From assembly GCF_003626695.1 (NCBI RefSeq), contig NZ_RBAH01000006.1, positions 186,001 through 250,000 of the forward strand: DNA of 64,000 nt, in the 5' to 3' direction. The translations under genes and the position numbers were made by a program. The stretch comes from Paenibacillus ginsengarvi (GTDB lineage Bacteria; Bacillota; Bacilli; Paenibacillales; NBRC-103111). Position 1 is the first letter of the stretch, and every line of letters begins with the position of its first letter. The notes beneath the pieces are model-generated. The model had not been told where the DNA came from, did no database searches, and worked only from the letters and a program-made list of their open reading frames with translations. Positions 43,327-52,473 of this stretch are shown here, piece by piece.

Positions 43327-43359
43327 CCCGCGTGTCCGATATCGGATGCGCGGTTTTTT
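43327..43359 (+). terminator. Terminator after pfkA
   Basis: CCGCG with internal TCCGA/TCGGA and CGCGG form a hairpin (43328-43353), followed by six T. Confidence 0.85.
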
Positions 43360-43463
43360 GCATATGGCAAGCTTTGCCGTATGTGCTATAATGACAAGAA
43401 ATAGAGCTGCCTTGGACATGCATAGGCTGGAGACCAGGCGGAATTTCGGGAGGAGACGGTTAG

Positions 43464-44453
43464 ATGTCGAAGGCGTTTGAAGGCGTTTATCAAGGTGAAC
43501 AAGCCATATGGCTTCAGTTCGGGAAGTATGAAGCGGCATTGATTCCGCAGGCAGGAGGCAACCTGGTTGCATTCCGCGATACGGAGAGGAATTTCCGCTT
43601 TATTCGCGAGCCTGGGGAAGGCGATATGGAAGCGTTTATGAATAGGCCGATGGTCCACGGCATCCCGGTATTGTTCCCGCCCAACCGGTATGAGGACGGG
43701 AAGTTCCCCTGGAACGGCTCCGTTTATCGCTTGCCGGTCAACGAGGCTAACCGCGACAACCATCTGCACGGATTTTTTTACGACATCCCCTGGCAGGTTG
43801 ACGATTACGGCTCGGACGAGCATGCAAGCTATGTGGTAGTAGCCCAGCGGGTGACGGAATCGCACCCGGCTTATACGTATTTCCCGCACCGCTTTACGAT
43901 CAAAATCCGTTACTCGCTCAGCAGCGACGGCCTGCGGCAGGAAGTGGGCGTGCGCAACGACGGGCAGGAGGCGATGCCTTGCGTAATCGGCTTCCACACG
44001 TCGCTGAACGCGCCGTTCGCTCCGGGCAGCTCCCCGTCCGACTGCAAGCTGCGGATGACGATCGGCGAGCGGATCGAGCTGAACGAGCAGATGCTTCCGA
44101 ACGGCCGTTTTACCCCGCTGGACGACAACGAGAAAAGCTTGAAGGGAGACGGGGTATCTCCTTATTTCGCCCGGCTGGACAACCATTATACGGCTGTGCC
44201 CCAGGGCGGCCGCAATGCGATGGAGCTGACGGATACGCGGCTCGGCGTGAAGTTCATATACGATGCCGGCGAGGCGTACCGGTTCTGGATGATCTATAAC
44301 GGGGACGCGAACAGCGGGTTTTTCTGCCCGGAGCCGCAGACGAACATGGTCAATGCGCCAAACGCCCCGTTTCGCGCAGACGAAACCGGCATCCTTTCGC
44401 TTGCTCCCGGGGAAGTGTGGCAGGAGACGAGCCGAATGTACAGCGAAGGCTGA
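43464..44453 (+). CDS. Aldose 1-epimerase-family (mutarotase-like) protein
   Basis: 329 residues. Beta-sandwich mutarotase fold: substrate histidines in RDNHLHGFFYD and VIGFHTSLNAPF, and the catalytic Glu in FCPEPQTNMVNAPNA. It would interconvert alpha and beta anomers of a sugar, or act on a sugar phosphate; substrate unknown. ATG 43464 follows GGGAGGAG. It stands between pfkA and a convergent peroxiredoxin gene. Confidence 0.88.
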   Translation: MSKAFEGVYQGEQAIWLQFGKYEAALIPQAGGNLVAFRDTERNFRFIREPGEGDMEAFMNRPMVHGIPVLFPPNRYEDGKFPWNGSVYRLPVNEANRDNHLHGFFYDIPWQVDDYGSDEHASYVVVAQRVTESHPAYTYFPHRFTIKIRYSLSSDGLRQEVGVRNDGQEAMPCVIGFHTSLNAPFAPGSSPSDCKLRMTIGERIELNEQMLPNGRFTPLDDNEKSLKGDGVSPYFARLDNHYTAVPQGGRNAMELTDTRLGVKFIYDAGEAYRFWMIYNGDANSGFFCPEPQTNMVNAPNAPFRADETGILSLAPGEVWQETSRMYSEG

Positions 44454-44475
44454 ATATATAGCGGTTTGAAACGGG

Positions 44476-44513
44476 ACAAGCCCGAATTCGCGTTTTTGCG
44501 AGTTCGGGCTTGT
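44476..44513. terminator. Bidirectional terminator
   Basis: ACAAGCCCGAATTCGC pairs with GCGAGTTCGGGCTTGT around a GTTTTT loop, between convergent mutarotase and peroxiredoxin genes. Confidence 0.85.
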
Positions 44514-44516
44514 CTG

Positions 44517-44951
44517 TCATTTCGGCAGCGATGCGAGTATTTCGCTTGCAGGCGGGCTGCCTTTTTTGGCGAAGGTTATGGTCTCGTCTTTGCCGATCGC
44601 ATAAACGATCCGCTGCTGAAGGAACAAGCCCAGTATTTTGCCTACACCGTACAGCTTGCGGATCCGTTCGCCCTCGTCGACGATAATCGGGAAATCGAAG
44701 CCGTGATGCTCCGCAAACTGTTTATGATGCTCCGCCGAACCCGGATTAACTCCGAAAACGGCGGCTCCGGCCGATTCGTACAGCTTTTTGCTATCTCGCA
44801 CGGCGCAGAGCTGAGCCGTACAGCCGGGTGTTTCGTCCATCGGATAAAAGATAAGCACGACAGGCTGTTTGCCGATATAGTCTTGCAGCCGGATTTTCCC
44901 CTGCGAGCTGTCGGCCTCGAATAAGGGCGCTTTGTCGCCGATATGCAGCAT
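44517..44951 (-). CDS. bcp: Peroxiredoxin (BCP/PrxQ type)
   Basis: 144 residues, thioredoxin fold. The peroxidatic cysteine is in FYPMDETPGCTAQLCAVRD (first Cys), with the second Cys five residues on, the PrxQ/BCP pattern. Reduces hydroperoxides using thioredoxin. ATG 44951 with GGAGG 7 nt upstream. Confidence 0.92.
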   Translation of the reverse strand: MLHIGDKAPLFEADSSQGKIRLQDYIGKQPVVLIFYPMDETPGCTAQLCAVRDSKKLYESAGAAVFGVNPGSAEHHKQFAEHHGFDFPIIVDEGERIRKLYGVGKILGLFLQQRIVYAIGKDETITFAKKGSPPASEILASLPK

Positions 44952-45078
44952 GAGCTAGCCTCCGATCCCATACATATGGTGCTTCCATCATTATACTATA
45001 TACGGCGCTTTGTGCCTAAGCTGCCCTTCGGCGTCTTCGCAGGGCAATCGGATCAGGTTGCATTTCCCTCACCGTTCA

Positions 45079-45107
45079 TTGACTTACTTAATATAATTAA
45101 CTAAAAT
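45079..45107 (+). promoter_or_regulatory. Promoter of the FMN reductase gene
   Basis: TTGACT (45079-45084), 17 nt, TAAAAT (45102-45107). The spacer contains TTAAT-ATA-ATTAA, an inverted repeat that could bind a redox or other regulator. Confidence 0.75.
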
Positions 45108-45143
45108 GTATGTGAAATGACGGGAGAGGGAGATGGGTCGTTC

Positions 45144-45698
45144 ATGAAGGTCGCCATCATTGCTGGAAGCAACAAGCAAGCGTCTACAAGCACGAAGCTG
45201 TGTCGTTATATCGCCAAACGGCTCGAGGACCGAGACTGCTCGGTTACGCTGTTCGATTTGTACAGCCGGCCGGTTCCGCTGTTTACGCCGGACAACCGGA
45301 ATCCTCCGGACGCGAACCTTGCCGCCCTCAAGGAAGCGATGCTGCGCGCGGATGCGATCGTGCTCAGTACGCCGGATTACCACGGCTCCATATCCGGAGT
45401 GCTGAAAAATGCGATCGATCATCTCGGCTTCGATCATTTCGACGGAAAAGTCGTCTTGTCGGTTTGCTCGACCGGCGGAGCCGTAGGCGTCAGTCCGCTT
45501 CAGCAGCTGCAAGTTATGGTACGGGCCGTGCATGGTATCAACTGTCCGGAGTGGATTTCGATCGGGGGAGAAAACCGGCAGTTCGACGAGGACGGCGAGC
45601 CCGTTTCCGCACAGGTGAAGGATCGGGCGGTTCGCGCCGTCGATTATTTTTTGCGCATGTCCCGGCAGCTTCGAGGCAATTCCGGCGACAGCAAATAA
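45144..45698 (+). CDS. NADPH-dependent FMN reductase-like flavoprotein
   Basis: 184 residues, flavodoxin-like fold: MKVAIIAGSNKQASTSTKL (phosphate-binding loop), LSTPDYHGSISGVLKNAIDH (flavin-binding segment). Reduces FMN, quinones or azo compounds with NAD(P)H. ATG 45144 is preferred over ATG 45117 because the fold begins at MKV. Confidence 0.88.
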   Translation: MKVAIIAGSNKQASTSTKLCRYIAKRLEDRDCSVTLFDLYSRPVPLFTPDNRNPPDANLAALKEAMLRADAIVLSTPDYHGSISGVLKNAIDHLGFDHFDGKVVLSVCSTGGAVGVSPLQQLQVMVRAVHGINCPEWISIGGENRQFDEDGEPVSAQVKDRAVRAVDYFLRMSRQLRGNSGDSK

Positions 45699-45736
45699 AA
45701 GCCGTTTCCCGGTTTGATCGGGACGGCTTTTTGTTT
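45699..45736 (+). terminator. Terminator after the FMN reductase gene
   Basis: AAAGCCGT..CCCG pairs with CGGG..ACGGCTTT, followed by TTTGTTT, just past the stop codon. Confidence 0.85.
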
Positions 45737-45766
45737 GGCTGGTTATCGTTAAAGACATTCCTACTG

Positions 45767-46348
45767 TTACTTTTTGCCGCGCATCTCCTTGAAGATGAAG
45801 TACGCTCCGCCTACGAGCAGCACCGCTCCGCCAATCGCCGTGTTGATCGTGAACAAGCCGTCCCACCGGCCGCCGAACGCGGACAGCGAGCAGATGAAGA
45901 CGACAACGCCGATGAAGCCGAGCAGCAGATTGCTTTCGTTCGAGTTCGGATACGCCGACGGATTCGGATAAGGCAGACCGATCTGGATCGCGCGATTGAT
46001 CGCATCGGTCTGGTGAACCGCATCGAATACGTTATAGAAGTACAGCACCGGGATAAGAAGGGACAGCAGTGTGACTGGGAGTACGCCCATTTGGGCCGGA
46101 CCGTTCACAAAAAACACGATGGCTACGATGTCCAGCACGAGCAGCAGCATGATCGACATGCCTCTCGCTACCGCACCGACGTACATTTGCCCGGTTCCAG
46201 GCACGCACATCGAGAATAAGGTGGCGAGAAACTTGCTTTTCAGCGGCAGTTTTACGCCGTGGCCCGGATAGGCTGCGGGGCCGGCACCGTAAGGAGCTTG
46301 TGCTGGACCGGGAGCGTGGGGGCGCATCTCAAAAAAATTGTCCTTCAT
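45767..46348 (-). CDS. Membrane protein, TM2-like, unknown function
   Basis: 193 residues. A Pro/Gly/Ala-rich N-terminal 30 residues, then KSKFLATLFSMCVPGTGQMY, which resembles the TM2-type GxGxxY region, then about four hydrophobic helices (MSIMLLLVLDIVAIVFFV, MGVLPVTLLSLLIPVLYFY, LLLGFIGVVVFICSLSAF, AIGGAVLLVGGAYFIF). Not recognised beyond this. Start ATG 46348. Confidence 0.8.
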   Translation of the reverse strand: MKDNFFEMRPHAPGPAQAPYGAGPAAYPGHGVKLPLKSKFLATLFSMCVPGTGQMYVGAVARGMSIMLLLVLDIVAIVFFVNGPAQMGVLPVTLLSLLIPVLYFYNVFDAVHQTDAINRAIQIGLPYPNPSAYPNSNESNLLLGFIGVVVFICSLSAFGGRWDGLFTINTAIGGAVLLVGGAYFIFKEMRGKK

Positions 46349-46480
46349 TGTAACCCTTCTTTCCGTCGCATCGATTCTTATGTACAGCTTAACCCGATTC
46401 GGCGGTCACGAAAACAGACTGCGGGCGGTACTGAACCTGGTCTTAGGTCGGGTAAAGGCGGACAGGGAATATACTCATTA

Positions 46481-46517
46481 AAAAAACGCCGCTTCAATGA
46501 AGAAGGGCGTCTTTTTG
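46481..46517 (-). terminator. Terminator of small gene at 46494-46682
   Basis: On the minus strand GACGCCC and GGCGTTTTTTT form a hairpin around CTTC/GAAG, overlapping the stop codon. Confidence 0.7.
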
Positions 46518-46682
46518 ATATTCGGAAATACTCATTTTTACAATGTCAAGCGCGTCTTCCGCTTCCAGCGAATCGAACCCGTATTTCAGCACGATATCGA
46601 TGTCAAGCTCGGTGGACGTCAAGCAGGGATACATGTCAGGCGTTAATTTCATTACAATCCTGGATAATTTGACCGTTTCCAT
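46494..46682 (-). CDS. Small hypothetical protein
   Basis: 62 residues beginning METVKLSRIVMKLTPDMYPC, acidic toward the C terminus (LEAEDALDIVKMSISEYQKD). ATG 46682 is preceded by GAAAGGTGATGCTC; an ATG two codons earlier is also possible. No domain recognised. A terminator overlaps the stop, which supports its being transcribed alone. Confidence 0.6.
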   Translation of the reverse strand: METVKLSRIVMKLTPDMYPCLTSTELDIDIVLKYGFDSLEAEDALDIVKMSISEYQKDALLH

Positions 46683-46866
46683 GAGCATCACCTTTCCGTG
46701 TTTTTTTCGAATCGGTCTTGCGAGCGAATCGGTCAAAAAAAGACGAAAAGATTATGAAGTTGTGAGGCGTTCAAACCAGAACCTATGAAATTACAATCTC
46801 ATTATACCACACTCATCATCGAAATGTATCGGTAACTTGCCATTTTCGAAGCCTAATATTTGGAAG

Positions 46867-47694
46867 TCAGCGAAGCTTGCGGAATTGTCCGATGACCTCG
46901 ACCGTCTCGACAATGTTGACGAACGCTTTCGGATCGGTTTCCTTGACGATTTTGCGAAGCTCCGCGAGCTCATAACGGGTCGTCACCGTCATCAGCATAT
47001 CATGGGGGGTATGGCTGTAGGCGCCCTCCGTACGGATGAGCGTTACGCCGCGCGGAAGGACGAGCAGCCGCTCCGTCATTTGTTGTCGTTCTTTCGTTAC
47101 GATGAACGCGGTTACTTTGATATGCCGGACATGGAGCGTGTCTACGACTTTGCCGGCGATGAAGATGGCCAGCATGGAGCGGAGGGCGGCATCCCAGCCG
47201 AGAACGAGGCCAAGAGCGAGCACAACGGCGCCGTTCAGACCGAAGAGCAGCATGCCCAGCGGAAAATCGTACCGGTGCGTCAGGATCGAGCCGATAATAT
47301 CGAACCCTCCCGACGAGCCGCCCGAACGAAGCGAGATGCCGGAGCCGAGTCCGATCAGCACGCCGCCGAATACCGCTCCGATAATCGGATCGGAATTGAC
47401 CGAGTTTTCGGGAATGATCTGAATGAACCAGGACGTAAGCAGAACGGATACGATGCTGAGGGCGATAAACCGCCGTCCGATATCGATCCAGCCCCAGACG
47501 AGCACGGGCAGATTAATCAGAAAATATAAAAGGGCGATATTCCAGCCGGTAAAGTAGCCGATCATCATCGAAATGCCGGATAACCCTCCGCTCAGGAGCT
47601 GATGCGGAATTAGAAACAAATTGAATCCGGCTGCGATCAGGACGGCGGCTACCGCGATCTTCACCACATCGAATAGGTCGTTCAAGCGGATCAT
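46867..47694 (-). CDS. YitT-family membrane protein (DUF161/DUF2179)
   Basis: 275 residues: about five membrane helices with IPHQLLSGGLSGISMMIGYF and GLGSGISLRSGGSSGGFDII (two glycine-rich repeats of DUF161), and a C-terminal cytoplasmic DUF2179 domain (about 200-275, TLIRTEGAYSHTPHDMLMTV). Function unresolved; related proteins have been suggested to transport small solutes. ATG 47694 follows GGAGGGATTGTC. Confidence 0.9.
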   Translation of the reverse strand: MIRLNDLFDVVKIAVAAVLIAAGFNLFLIPHQLLSGGLSGISMMIGYFTGWNIALLYFLINLPVLVWGWIDIGRRFIALSIVSVLLTSWFIQIIPENSVNSDPIIGAVFGGVLIGLGSGISLRSGGSSGGFDIIGSILTHRYDFPLGMLLFGLNGAVVLALGLVLGWDAALRSMLAIFIAGKVVDTLHVRHIKVTAFIVTKERQQMTERLLVLPRGVTLIRTEGAYSHTPHDMLMTVTTRYELAELRKIVKETDPKAFVNIVETVEVIGQFRKLR

Positions 47695-47743
47695 GACAAT
47701 CCCTCCATGTTGGTAGGATTACCATTATGGGACGGCAGCAAAC

Positions 47744-47773
47744 AAAAAATAACGCCCCCGCGGAAGGAGGCGC
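47744..47773 (-). terminator. Terminator after the DUF4247 gene
   Basis: On the minus strand GCGCCTCC pairs with GGGGGCGT (one mismatch), followed by TATTTTTTG. Confidence 0.75.
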
Positions 47774-47787
47774 TTCGGATAAGGCCG

Positions 47788-48660
47788 TTATCTTCGTTTG
47801 CCGCTGCTCTTCGTAGAGAAGCTGCCGGAGCGGCTTGACGTGCTGGGCTTCGTCGATTTTGTCGCCGAAGGGGTCGAGCCGTCGTTTTTGCGGATGCTGC
47901 TCGAGCTGGAGGACGAGGACGATGTCGACCAGTTCCCCGAGCTGGATTTGCTGGAGCCGGTGCTTGAACTTGAGCCGGAGCTGGGCGACTTGCTCGAACC
48001 GGAGCTCGCCGAGCTGCTTGTGCCGGAGCTTGTGCCCGGCTTTGCGCTTGTGCTTCCCGTGCTGCCGCTGCTTGTGCTGCTGCCGGACGAAACGTTGCCT
48101 TTGGTCGTAAACGACCCGGAACGGTCGCTCGTCGTCGGACTTTTTTGGTCATCGTTAGGTTTCGAAGCGGACGTCGACGCTTTTGGCGTTGAGGAATACC
48201 CTTTATACGGCGTCGAATATTTTTTGTAGCTGGAATCCCACCAGCCGTTTCCGAATATCGACTGGATAATGGTCGCCGTTACGTAGCCTTCCAGAAACGA
48301 AGAGTCGTAATGCTGCTTTGCGTATTCGATCGTATCGATTTCGATCAGTGTATTTTCCGGCTTCTCCGGATTTTTTTGCAAATTGACGATCCGGTTGTCG
48401 TAGACAAGAAACATCTGCTCCGGATCTTCTTTACTTGTTTCTTGCGGTTTTTCCTGAGCGGATAGCTCCTTCGCCACTTCGGGAACCGTTTTGCCTTCCG
48501 CCTCGTATACTTTAGCCGCCGCTTTCCCTTTGCCGTCCATATCGACGAGCGGATACGAATCCTTTACATAGCTGGCCGCATTCGCGCATCCGGACAACAG
48601 GGCGACGACAAGGAGCATACTGATCCAGACCGCCCAGCGGTTCCAACGTTTCATGGACAT
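47788..48660 (-). CDS. DUF4247 lipoprotein with Ser/Gly-rich C terminus
   Basis: 290 residues. Lipobox LLSGC near residue 24, so membrane anchored. Residues ~30-140 show the DUF4247 pattern (SYVKDSYPLVDMDGKGKAAA, EQMFLVYDNRIVNLQ, IDTIEYAKQHYDSSFLEGYV). The C-terminal half is very rich in Ser, Gly and Thr with repeats such as SSGSS, a low-complexity extracellular tail. In other Bacillales this family is found near DUF4178 genes, as here (61 nt downstream of one). Role unknown; a cell-envelope function is likely. ATG 48660 with AGGAG upstream. Confidence 0.85.
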   Translation of the reverse strand: MSMKRWNRWAVWISMLLVVALLSGCANAASYVKDSYPLVDMDGKGKAAAKVYEAEGKTVPEVAKELSAQEKPQETSKEDPEQMFLVYDNRIVNLQKNPEKPENTLIEIDTIEYAKQHYDSSFLEGYVTATIIQSIFGNGWWDSSYKKYSTPYKGYSSTPKASTSASKPNDDQKSPTTSDRSGSFTTKGNVSSGSSTSSGSTGSTSAKPGTSSGTSSSASSGSSKSPSSGSSSSTGSSKSSSGNWSTSSSSSSSSSIRKNDGSTPSATKSTKPSTSSRSGSFSTKSSGKRR

Positions 48661-48721
48661 TCAACTCCTGCCTTTAGCTTATGATCCCAGTGAAACGAAA
48701 GGCGAAATTCGCAAAATTTCG

Positions 48722-49273
48722 TCACTTCTGGGGTACTCGGTTCGACTTCATAATTTTAACTTCGCTGGATGGGATCAGAGTTCCTTCCAAAGCGACAAAT
48801 TTGCCATCCTGCCATTGCAGGTAAAAGTGATCGGTTTCGCTTGCAAAATATCGCCAAACTTCGACTTGATCGCCGCTGCGGAAATCGGTATTGCCCTGCG
48901 TCTGCGTGCGATCCGTGCGGTTCGATTCGAGCTCGTAGGTAACGTCTTCGTCAATCGTAAGCGTCTTGGGCACGTCGTTCGGATCGTCCAGCCCGCCTTC
49001 AAGAAAACGGCACATGAACGTTTGGAAGGTGCGGCCTTTCTCCACGATCAGGCAGTGGATGTCCCTGCCGCTCTGCAAGTAATAGGCATAACGATGCGGG
49101 GCATACCCCGGATCGGCGTAAATGACCTTGCCCGACACGACGTATTCCTCCAGATCTACACTTACAATATCGCCGACGGCAATGCTCTCAAGCGTAGGGG
49201 CGGCCGACTGAACGGACGGCTGCGGCTGTTTATTGCTGCGGAGAATTGCTGCGATTCGTTTGAAAATGGACAT
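48722..49273 (-). CDS. DUF4178 domain protein
   Basis: 183 residues. A basic N terminus (SIFKRIAAILRSNKQ), then IAVGDIVSVDLEEYVVSGKV and HRYAYYLQSGRDIHCLIVEK, which match the DUF4178 pattern, and a C-terminal beta-rich region with VEVWRYFAS. No membrane helix. ATG 49273 follows AAAGGAG. First gene of the pair with the DUF4247 lipoprotein, so they probably act together. Function unknown. Confidence 0.85.
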   Translation of the reverse strand: MSIFKRIAAILRSNKQPQPSVQSAAPTLESIAVGDIVSVDLEEYVVSGKVIYADPGYAPHRYAYYLQSGRDIHCLIVEKGRTFQTFMCRFLEGGLDDPNDVPKTLTIDEDVTYELESNRTDRTQTQGNTDFRSGDQVEVWRYFASETDHFYLQWQDGKFVALEGTLIPSSEVKIMKSNRVPQK

Positions 49274-49713
49274 GGCTAATCGCTCCTTTTGCTGCGCTGC
49301 GAACATTTCGCTCTCTTGATTACTATGATGTTATACGATTCATTCGTCAATCGGTTTCGTTCATAAACAATTATCGACAAGTGTATTAACGGCCGGGCTG
49401 CGGGACATCCTTGTTTGAGAGACGATTCGTCTCCGGCCTGAAGGTGCTCTGCACGAAAGGGCTGGAAATGACATCTTGATTTGTGGTAAGATATAAAAGA
49501 TATTCTTAAGTTCGGCTGCCAGTGGAATGAGTCGGCGATGGTACCCGCTCATACCTTTTCTAATAACGAGATCGGGTCCGTATTTGAGCCCCGTATGAAA
49601 CGGGTATATAAGGAAAGAGATACTAAACCATCGGATAAGAGCAGGTCGCGCTTAAGGGTAAATCAAAATTTTTCAGGGATCCAGATACCCTAAGTAAAAA
49701 GGAGTAGAACCAT
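49274..49713. other. Long leader region of the DEAD-box helicase gene
   Basis: About 440 bp without a gene. A TTGATT near 49477 with a downstream GATATT may be the helicase promoter, leaving a leader of roughly 200 nt. Hairpins CCCGT-ATGAA-ACGGG (49590-49604) and AGGG-ATCCAGATA-CCCT (near 49675-49690) lie in it, the second directly before the ribosome site. Confidence 0.4.
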
Positions 49714-51324
49714 TTGAAATTATTTAGCGAGTTCGGCTTGGACGCGAAAGTGGTCCGGGCTATTACAGAAATGGGATTTGAAGAATCGACGCCGATCCAG
49801 GAGAAGACGATACCTCTGGCTATTGAGGGTAAAGACCTGATCGGACAAGCGCAAACCGGTACAGGGAAAACAGCCGCCTTCGGCATTCCGCTCGTAAGCC
49901 GGATTGAGCCTTCGGAAGAGCGTATCGTCGCCCTTATCATGTGTCCGACCCGCGAGCTGGCGATCCAGGTTGCGGAAGAAATCGGCAAACTGGGCCGGTT
50001 CAAAGGCATTCGTTCGCTGCCGATCTACGGCGGGCAAGATATCGTGAAGCAAATTCGTGCCCTCAAGAAAAAGCCGCAAATCATTATCGGTACCCCGGGA
50101 CGGCTGCTTGACCATATCAACCGGAAAACGATCAAGCTCGACAGCGTGAACACTGTCGTTTTGGACGAAGCGGACGAAATGCTCGATATGGGCTTTATGG
50201 AAGACATCCAGTCGATTCTCCAGCTTGTTCCTTCCGAGCGCCATACGATGCTGTTCTCGGCTACGATGCCGGAAAACATCAAACGTCTGGCGAAGCAATT
50301 CCTTAACGAGCCGGAGCATGTTTCGGTTATTCCGAAGCAAGTGAGCGCCCCGCTGATCGCCCAATCGTACATCGAAGTGCACGAGAAGCAAAAGTTCGAA
50401 GCGCTGTCCCGTCTGCTCGATATGGAATCGCCGGAGCTTGCGATCATATTCGGCCGTACGAAGCGCCGTGTCGACGAATTGTCCGAAGCGCTGCAAAAGC
50501 GCGGGTATTCCGCCGAAGGGCTTCACGGCGACTTGTCGCAAAACCAGCGCGATAACGTAATGCGCAAATTCCGCGACGGCAGCATCGACGTTCTCGTAGC
50601 TACCGACGTGGCTGCTCGCGGACTTGACGTGTCCGGCGTTACGCATGTTATCAACTTCGACCTGCCGCAAGACCCGGAAAGCTACGTGCACCGGATCGGC
50701 CGTACCGGCCGCGCGGGACGCGAAGGCGCGGCATGGACGTTCGTTACGCCTCGCGAGATCGACCATCTGCACTTTATCGAAAAAGTAACCCGTCATCGTA
50801 TTCCTCGCAAGCCGCTGCCAAGCTTGGCGGAAGCAATCGAAGGAAAACAGCGGATTACGGCCGAGCGCATCATCGAAGTCGTCAATCAGGACGATTTTGC
50901 CGAATATAAAGGCATCGCGATCCAACTGTTGGACCAATACGATTCCGTTCAACTGCTGGCGGCATCGCTCAAACTGCTTACTGGCGACAAAAAAGACGTG
51001 TCGATCGAGTTGACTCCGGAAGATCCGCTTCGCGCCAAGAAACGTCGTCCGGATATTCGCAACTCCGGCCGCAAAATGCCGGGCTCCTACGTCCGTGACG
51101 GCGGTCGCGGGCAAGGCGGCGGTGGTGGTTACCGTGGCGGCAGCGATCGCTCGTATTCCGGCGGCGACCGCGGCCGTCGCGACAGCAGAGGCGGTTATGG
51201 CGGCGGTGGCGGCTACGGCAACCGTGACGATCGTGAAAGAAATTACCGCGACAGCGATCGCGGCGCCCGCAAGTATGACGATTCCCGCAAATCCGACAGC
51301 AATTCGGAATTTGTGAACAGCTAA
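49714..51324 (+). CDS. cshA: DEAD-box ATP-dependent RNA helicase CshA
   Basis: 536 residues. Q motif [10 protein letters not shown], motif I AQTGTGKT, Ia [67 protein letters not shown]: all complete. Residues ~440-536 are a basic Arg/Gly-rich tail with RGG-like and GGGGGY repeats that would bind RNA. Roles in this group are mRNA turnover with the degradosome, ribosome assembly and cold adaptation. It starts at TTG 49714 after AAAAAGGAG. The long leader suggests post-transcriptional control. Confidence 0.95.
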   Translation: MKLFSEFGLDAKVVRAITEMGFEESTPIQEKTIPLAIEGKDLIGQAQTGTGKTAAFGIPLVSRIEPSEERIVALIMCPTRELAIQVAEEIGKLGRFKGIRSLPIYGGQDIVKQIRALKKKPQIIIGTPGRLLDHINRKTIKLDSVNTVVLDEADEMLDMGFMEDIQSILQLVPSERHTMLFSATMPENIKRLAKQFLNEPEHVSVIPKQVSAPLIAQSYIEVHEKQKFEALSRLLDMESPELAIIFGRTKRRVDELSEALQKRGYSAEGLHGDLSQNQRDNVMRKFRDGSIDVLVATDVAARGLDVSGVTHVINFDLPQDPESYVHRIGRTGRAGREGAAWTFVTPREIDHLHFIEKVTRHRIPRKPLPSLAEAIEGKQRITAERIIEVVNQDDFAEYKGIAIQLLDQYDSVQLLAASLKLLTGDKKDVSIELTPEDPLRAKKRRPDIRNSGRKMPGSYVRDGGRGQGGGGGYRGGSDRSYSGGDRGRRDSRGGYGGGGGYGNRDDRERNYRDSDRGARKYDDSRKSDSNSEFVNS

Positions 51325-51331
51325 TAGTCGT

Positions 51332-51363
51332 GAAGACCTGCCCGCTGAGGCAGGTCTTCTTTC
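51332..51363 (+). terminator. Terminator after cshA
   Basis: GAAGACCTGCC pairs with GGCAGGTCTTC, followed by TTTCGATTT. Confidence 0.85.
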
Positions 51364-51395
51364 GATTTAGAGGGTTTTTCGCAATGGGGTGGCTG

Positions 51396-51421
51396 GCCAT
51401 AGCGGAAGTCTCGGTTCCGTT
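51396..51421. repeat. Single ATAGCGGAA-type palindrome
   Basis: CATAGCGGAA, GTCTCGG, TTCCG is one partial copy of the dispersed family, in the space between cshA and the DUF624 gene. Confidence 0.6.
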
Positions 51422-51553
51422 CCATGGAGCGGTCAGCATCAGAAGGGAGTGTGCCGCCGCAGGCCAGGCGGTTCGCTTTCTTTTTGGGGCATAACATAGT
51501 ATAGTAATCATAATTACAATCAGAGCAGCAGGTGCCAGGGGGAGGACTCAAGG

Positions 51554-52441
51554 TTGGAATTTCGCGGGTTAATGGGTGGCTTATACCGAATATCGGAATG
51601 GATTATGCGTTTTTCTGCTATTAACGTGTTGTGGGTAATTTGTTCAAGTCCAGTCCTCATCGGAGGATTTTTCATATGGACCAGTCCGGCGATGTTTGAG
51701 GACCCGAACCTTGCCTCCTCTTTTATAAGAACGATCATTCTTTATTGCGCGATCTTATCGCCATTTACGCTGTTTCCGGCTACGGCGGCCATGTTTGCCG
51801 TCGCTCGCAAATGGGTGATGGGCGATACGGACGTTGCGCTGTTGAAGACATACTTCCGTTCCTATAAGGAAAATTACAAGCAAAGCATGTTCAGCGGCCT
51901 GTTTTTTGTTTTGTTGTCCGTGCTGCTGTATGTCAATTACACCTTTTACTTGCGTCAATCCGGCACGTTAAGCTTATTGTCCGTTTTGTTTGTCGTGCTT
52001 GCCTTCATTTTGGCGGCGGCGGTGCTCCATCACTTCTCGATTATGGTTCACTTCCATATGAAGTTTTGGCAAATCGTGAAAAATTCGTTTCTGATCACGA
52101 TTGGCAATCCGGTGATGACGATTTTCCTGCTTGTCTGCAGCGGGATTATCCTGTACGTCAGTCTGACCAAGTTTACGTTTCTGATCCCGTTTTTTATGGC
52201 AAGCCTGATCGCGTTCGTTTCGTTCTGGACGTTCTACCGGATTTATGACCGGATGAAGACGCTGACGGAGAAGAAGGAGCAGGAGAACGAGGCCGAAGAG
52301 AGCAATGACGAAGAGAACAACGACGAGGAAGAGCGGACGGATCGCGAAACGGACAAGCCGGACAGCCCTGCCGGACTGCCTTCGGCAGATGGACAAAAGC
52401 CCGGCGATCGCGGTAAGAAGGAACAGGATAGAGCGCGATAA
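51554..52441 (+). CDS. DUF624 (YesL-like) membrane protein
   Basis: 295 residues. YesL pattern: GLYRISEWIMRFSAINVLWV and FPATAAMFAVARKWVMGD, with about five membrane helices, then an acidic, Glu/Asn/Asp-rich C-terminal tail (residues ~235-295) that is unusual for the family. Function unknown; YesL-type genes lie near sugar-transport genes in other Bacillales. TTG 51554 follows GGGGGAGG. Confidence 0.85.
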   Translation: MEFRGLMGGLYRISEWIMRFSAINVLWVICSSPVLIGGFFIWTSPAMFEDPNLASSFIRTIILYCAILSPFTLFPATAAMFAVARKWVMGDTDVALLKTYFRSYKENYKQSMFSGLFFVLLSVLLYVNYTFYLRQSGTLSLLSVLFVVLAFILAAAVLHHFSIMVHFHMKFWQIVKNSFLITIGNPVMTIFLLVCSGIILYVSLTKFTFLIPFFMASLIAFVSFWTFYRIYDRMKTLTEKKEQENEAEESNDEENNDEEERTDRETDKPDSPAGLPSADGQKPGDRGKKEQDRAR

Positions 52442-52473
52442 TCATGGTAACCATGTAAAATGCAGGACCGCGG

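Noticed and set aside
44952..45078. Searched for a riboswitch between the divergent peroxiredoxin and FMN reductase genes
   Set aside because: No recognisable FMN or other aptamer motifs; only a promoter for the reductase was found.
49720..51114. 464-codon minus-strand open frame opposite the helicase
   Set aside because: Antisense of a gene with all DEAD-box motifs; composition typical of a shadow frame in GC-rich DNA.
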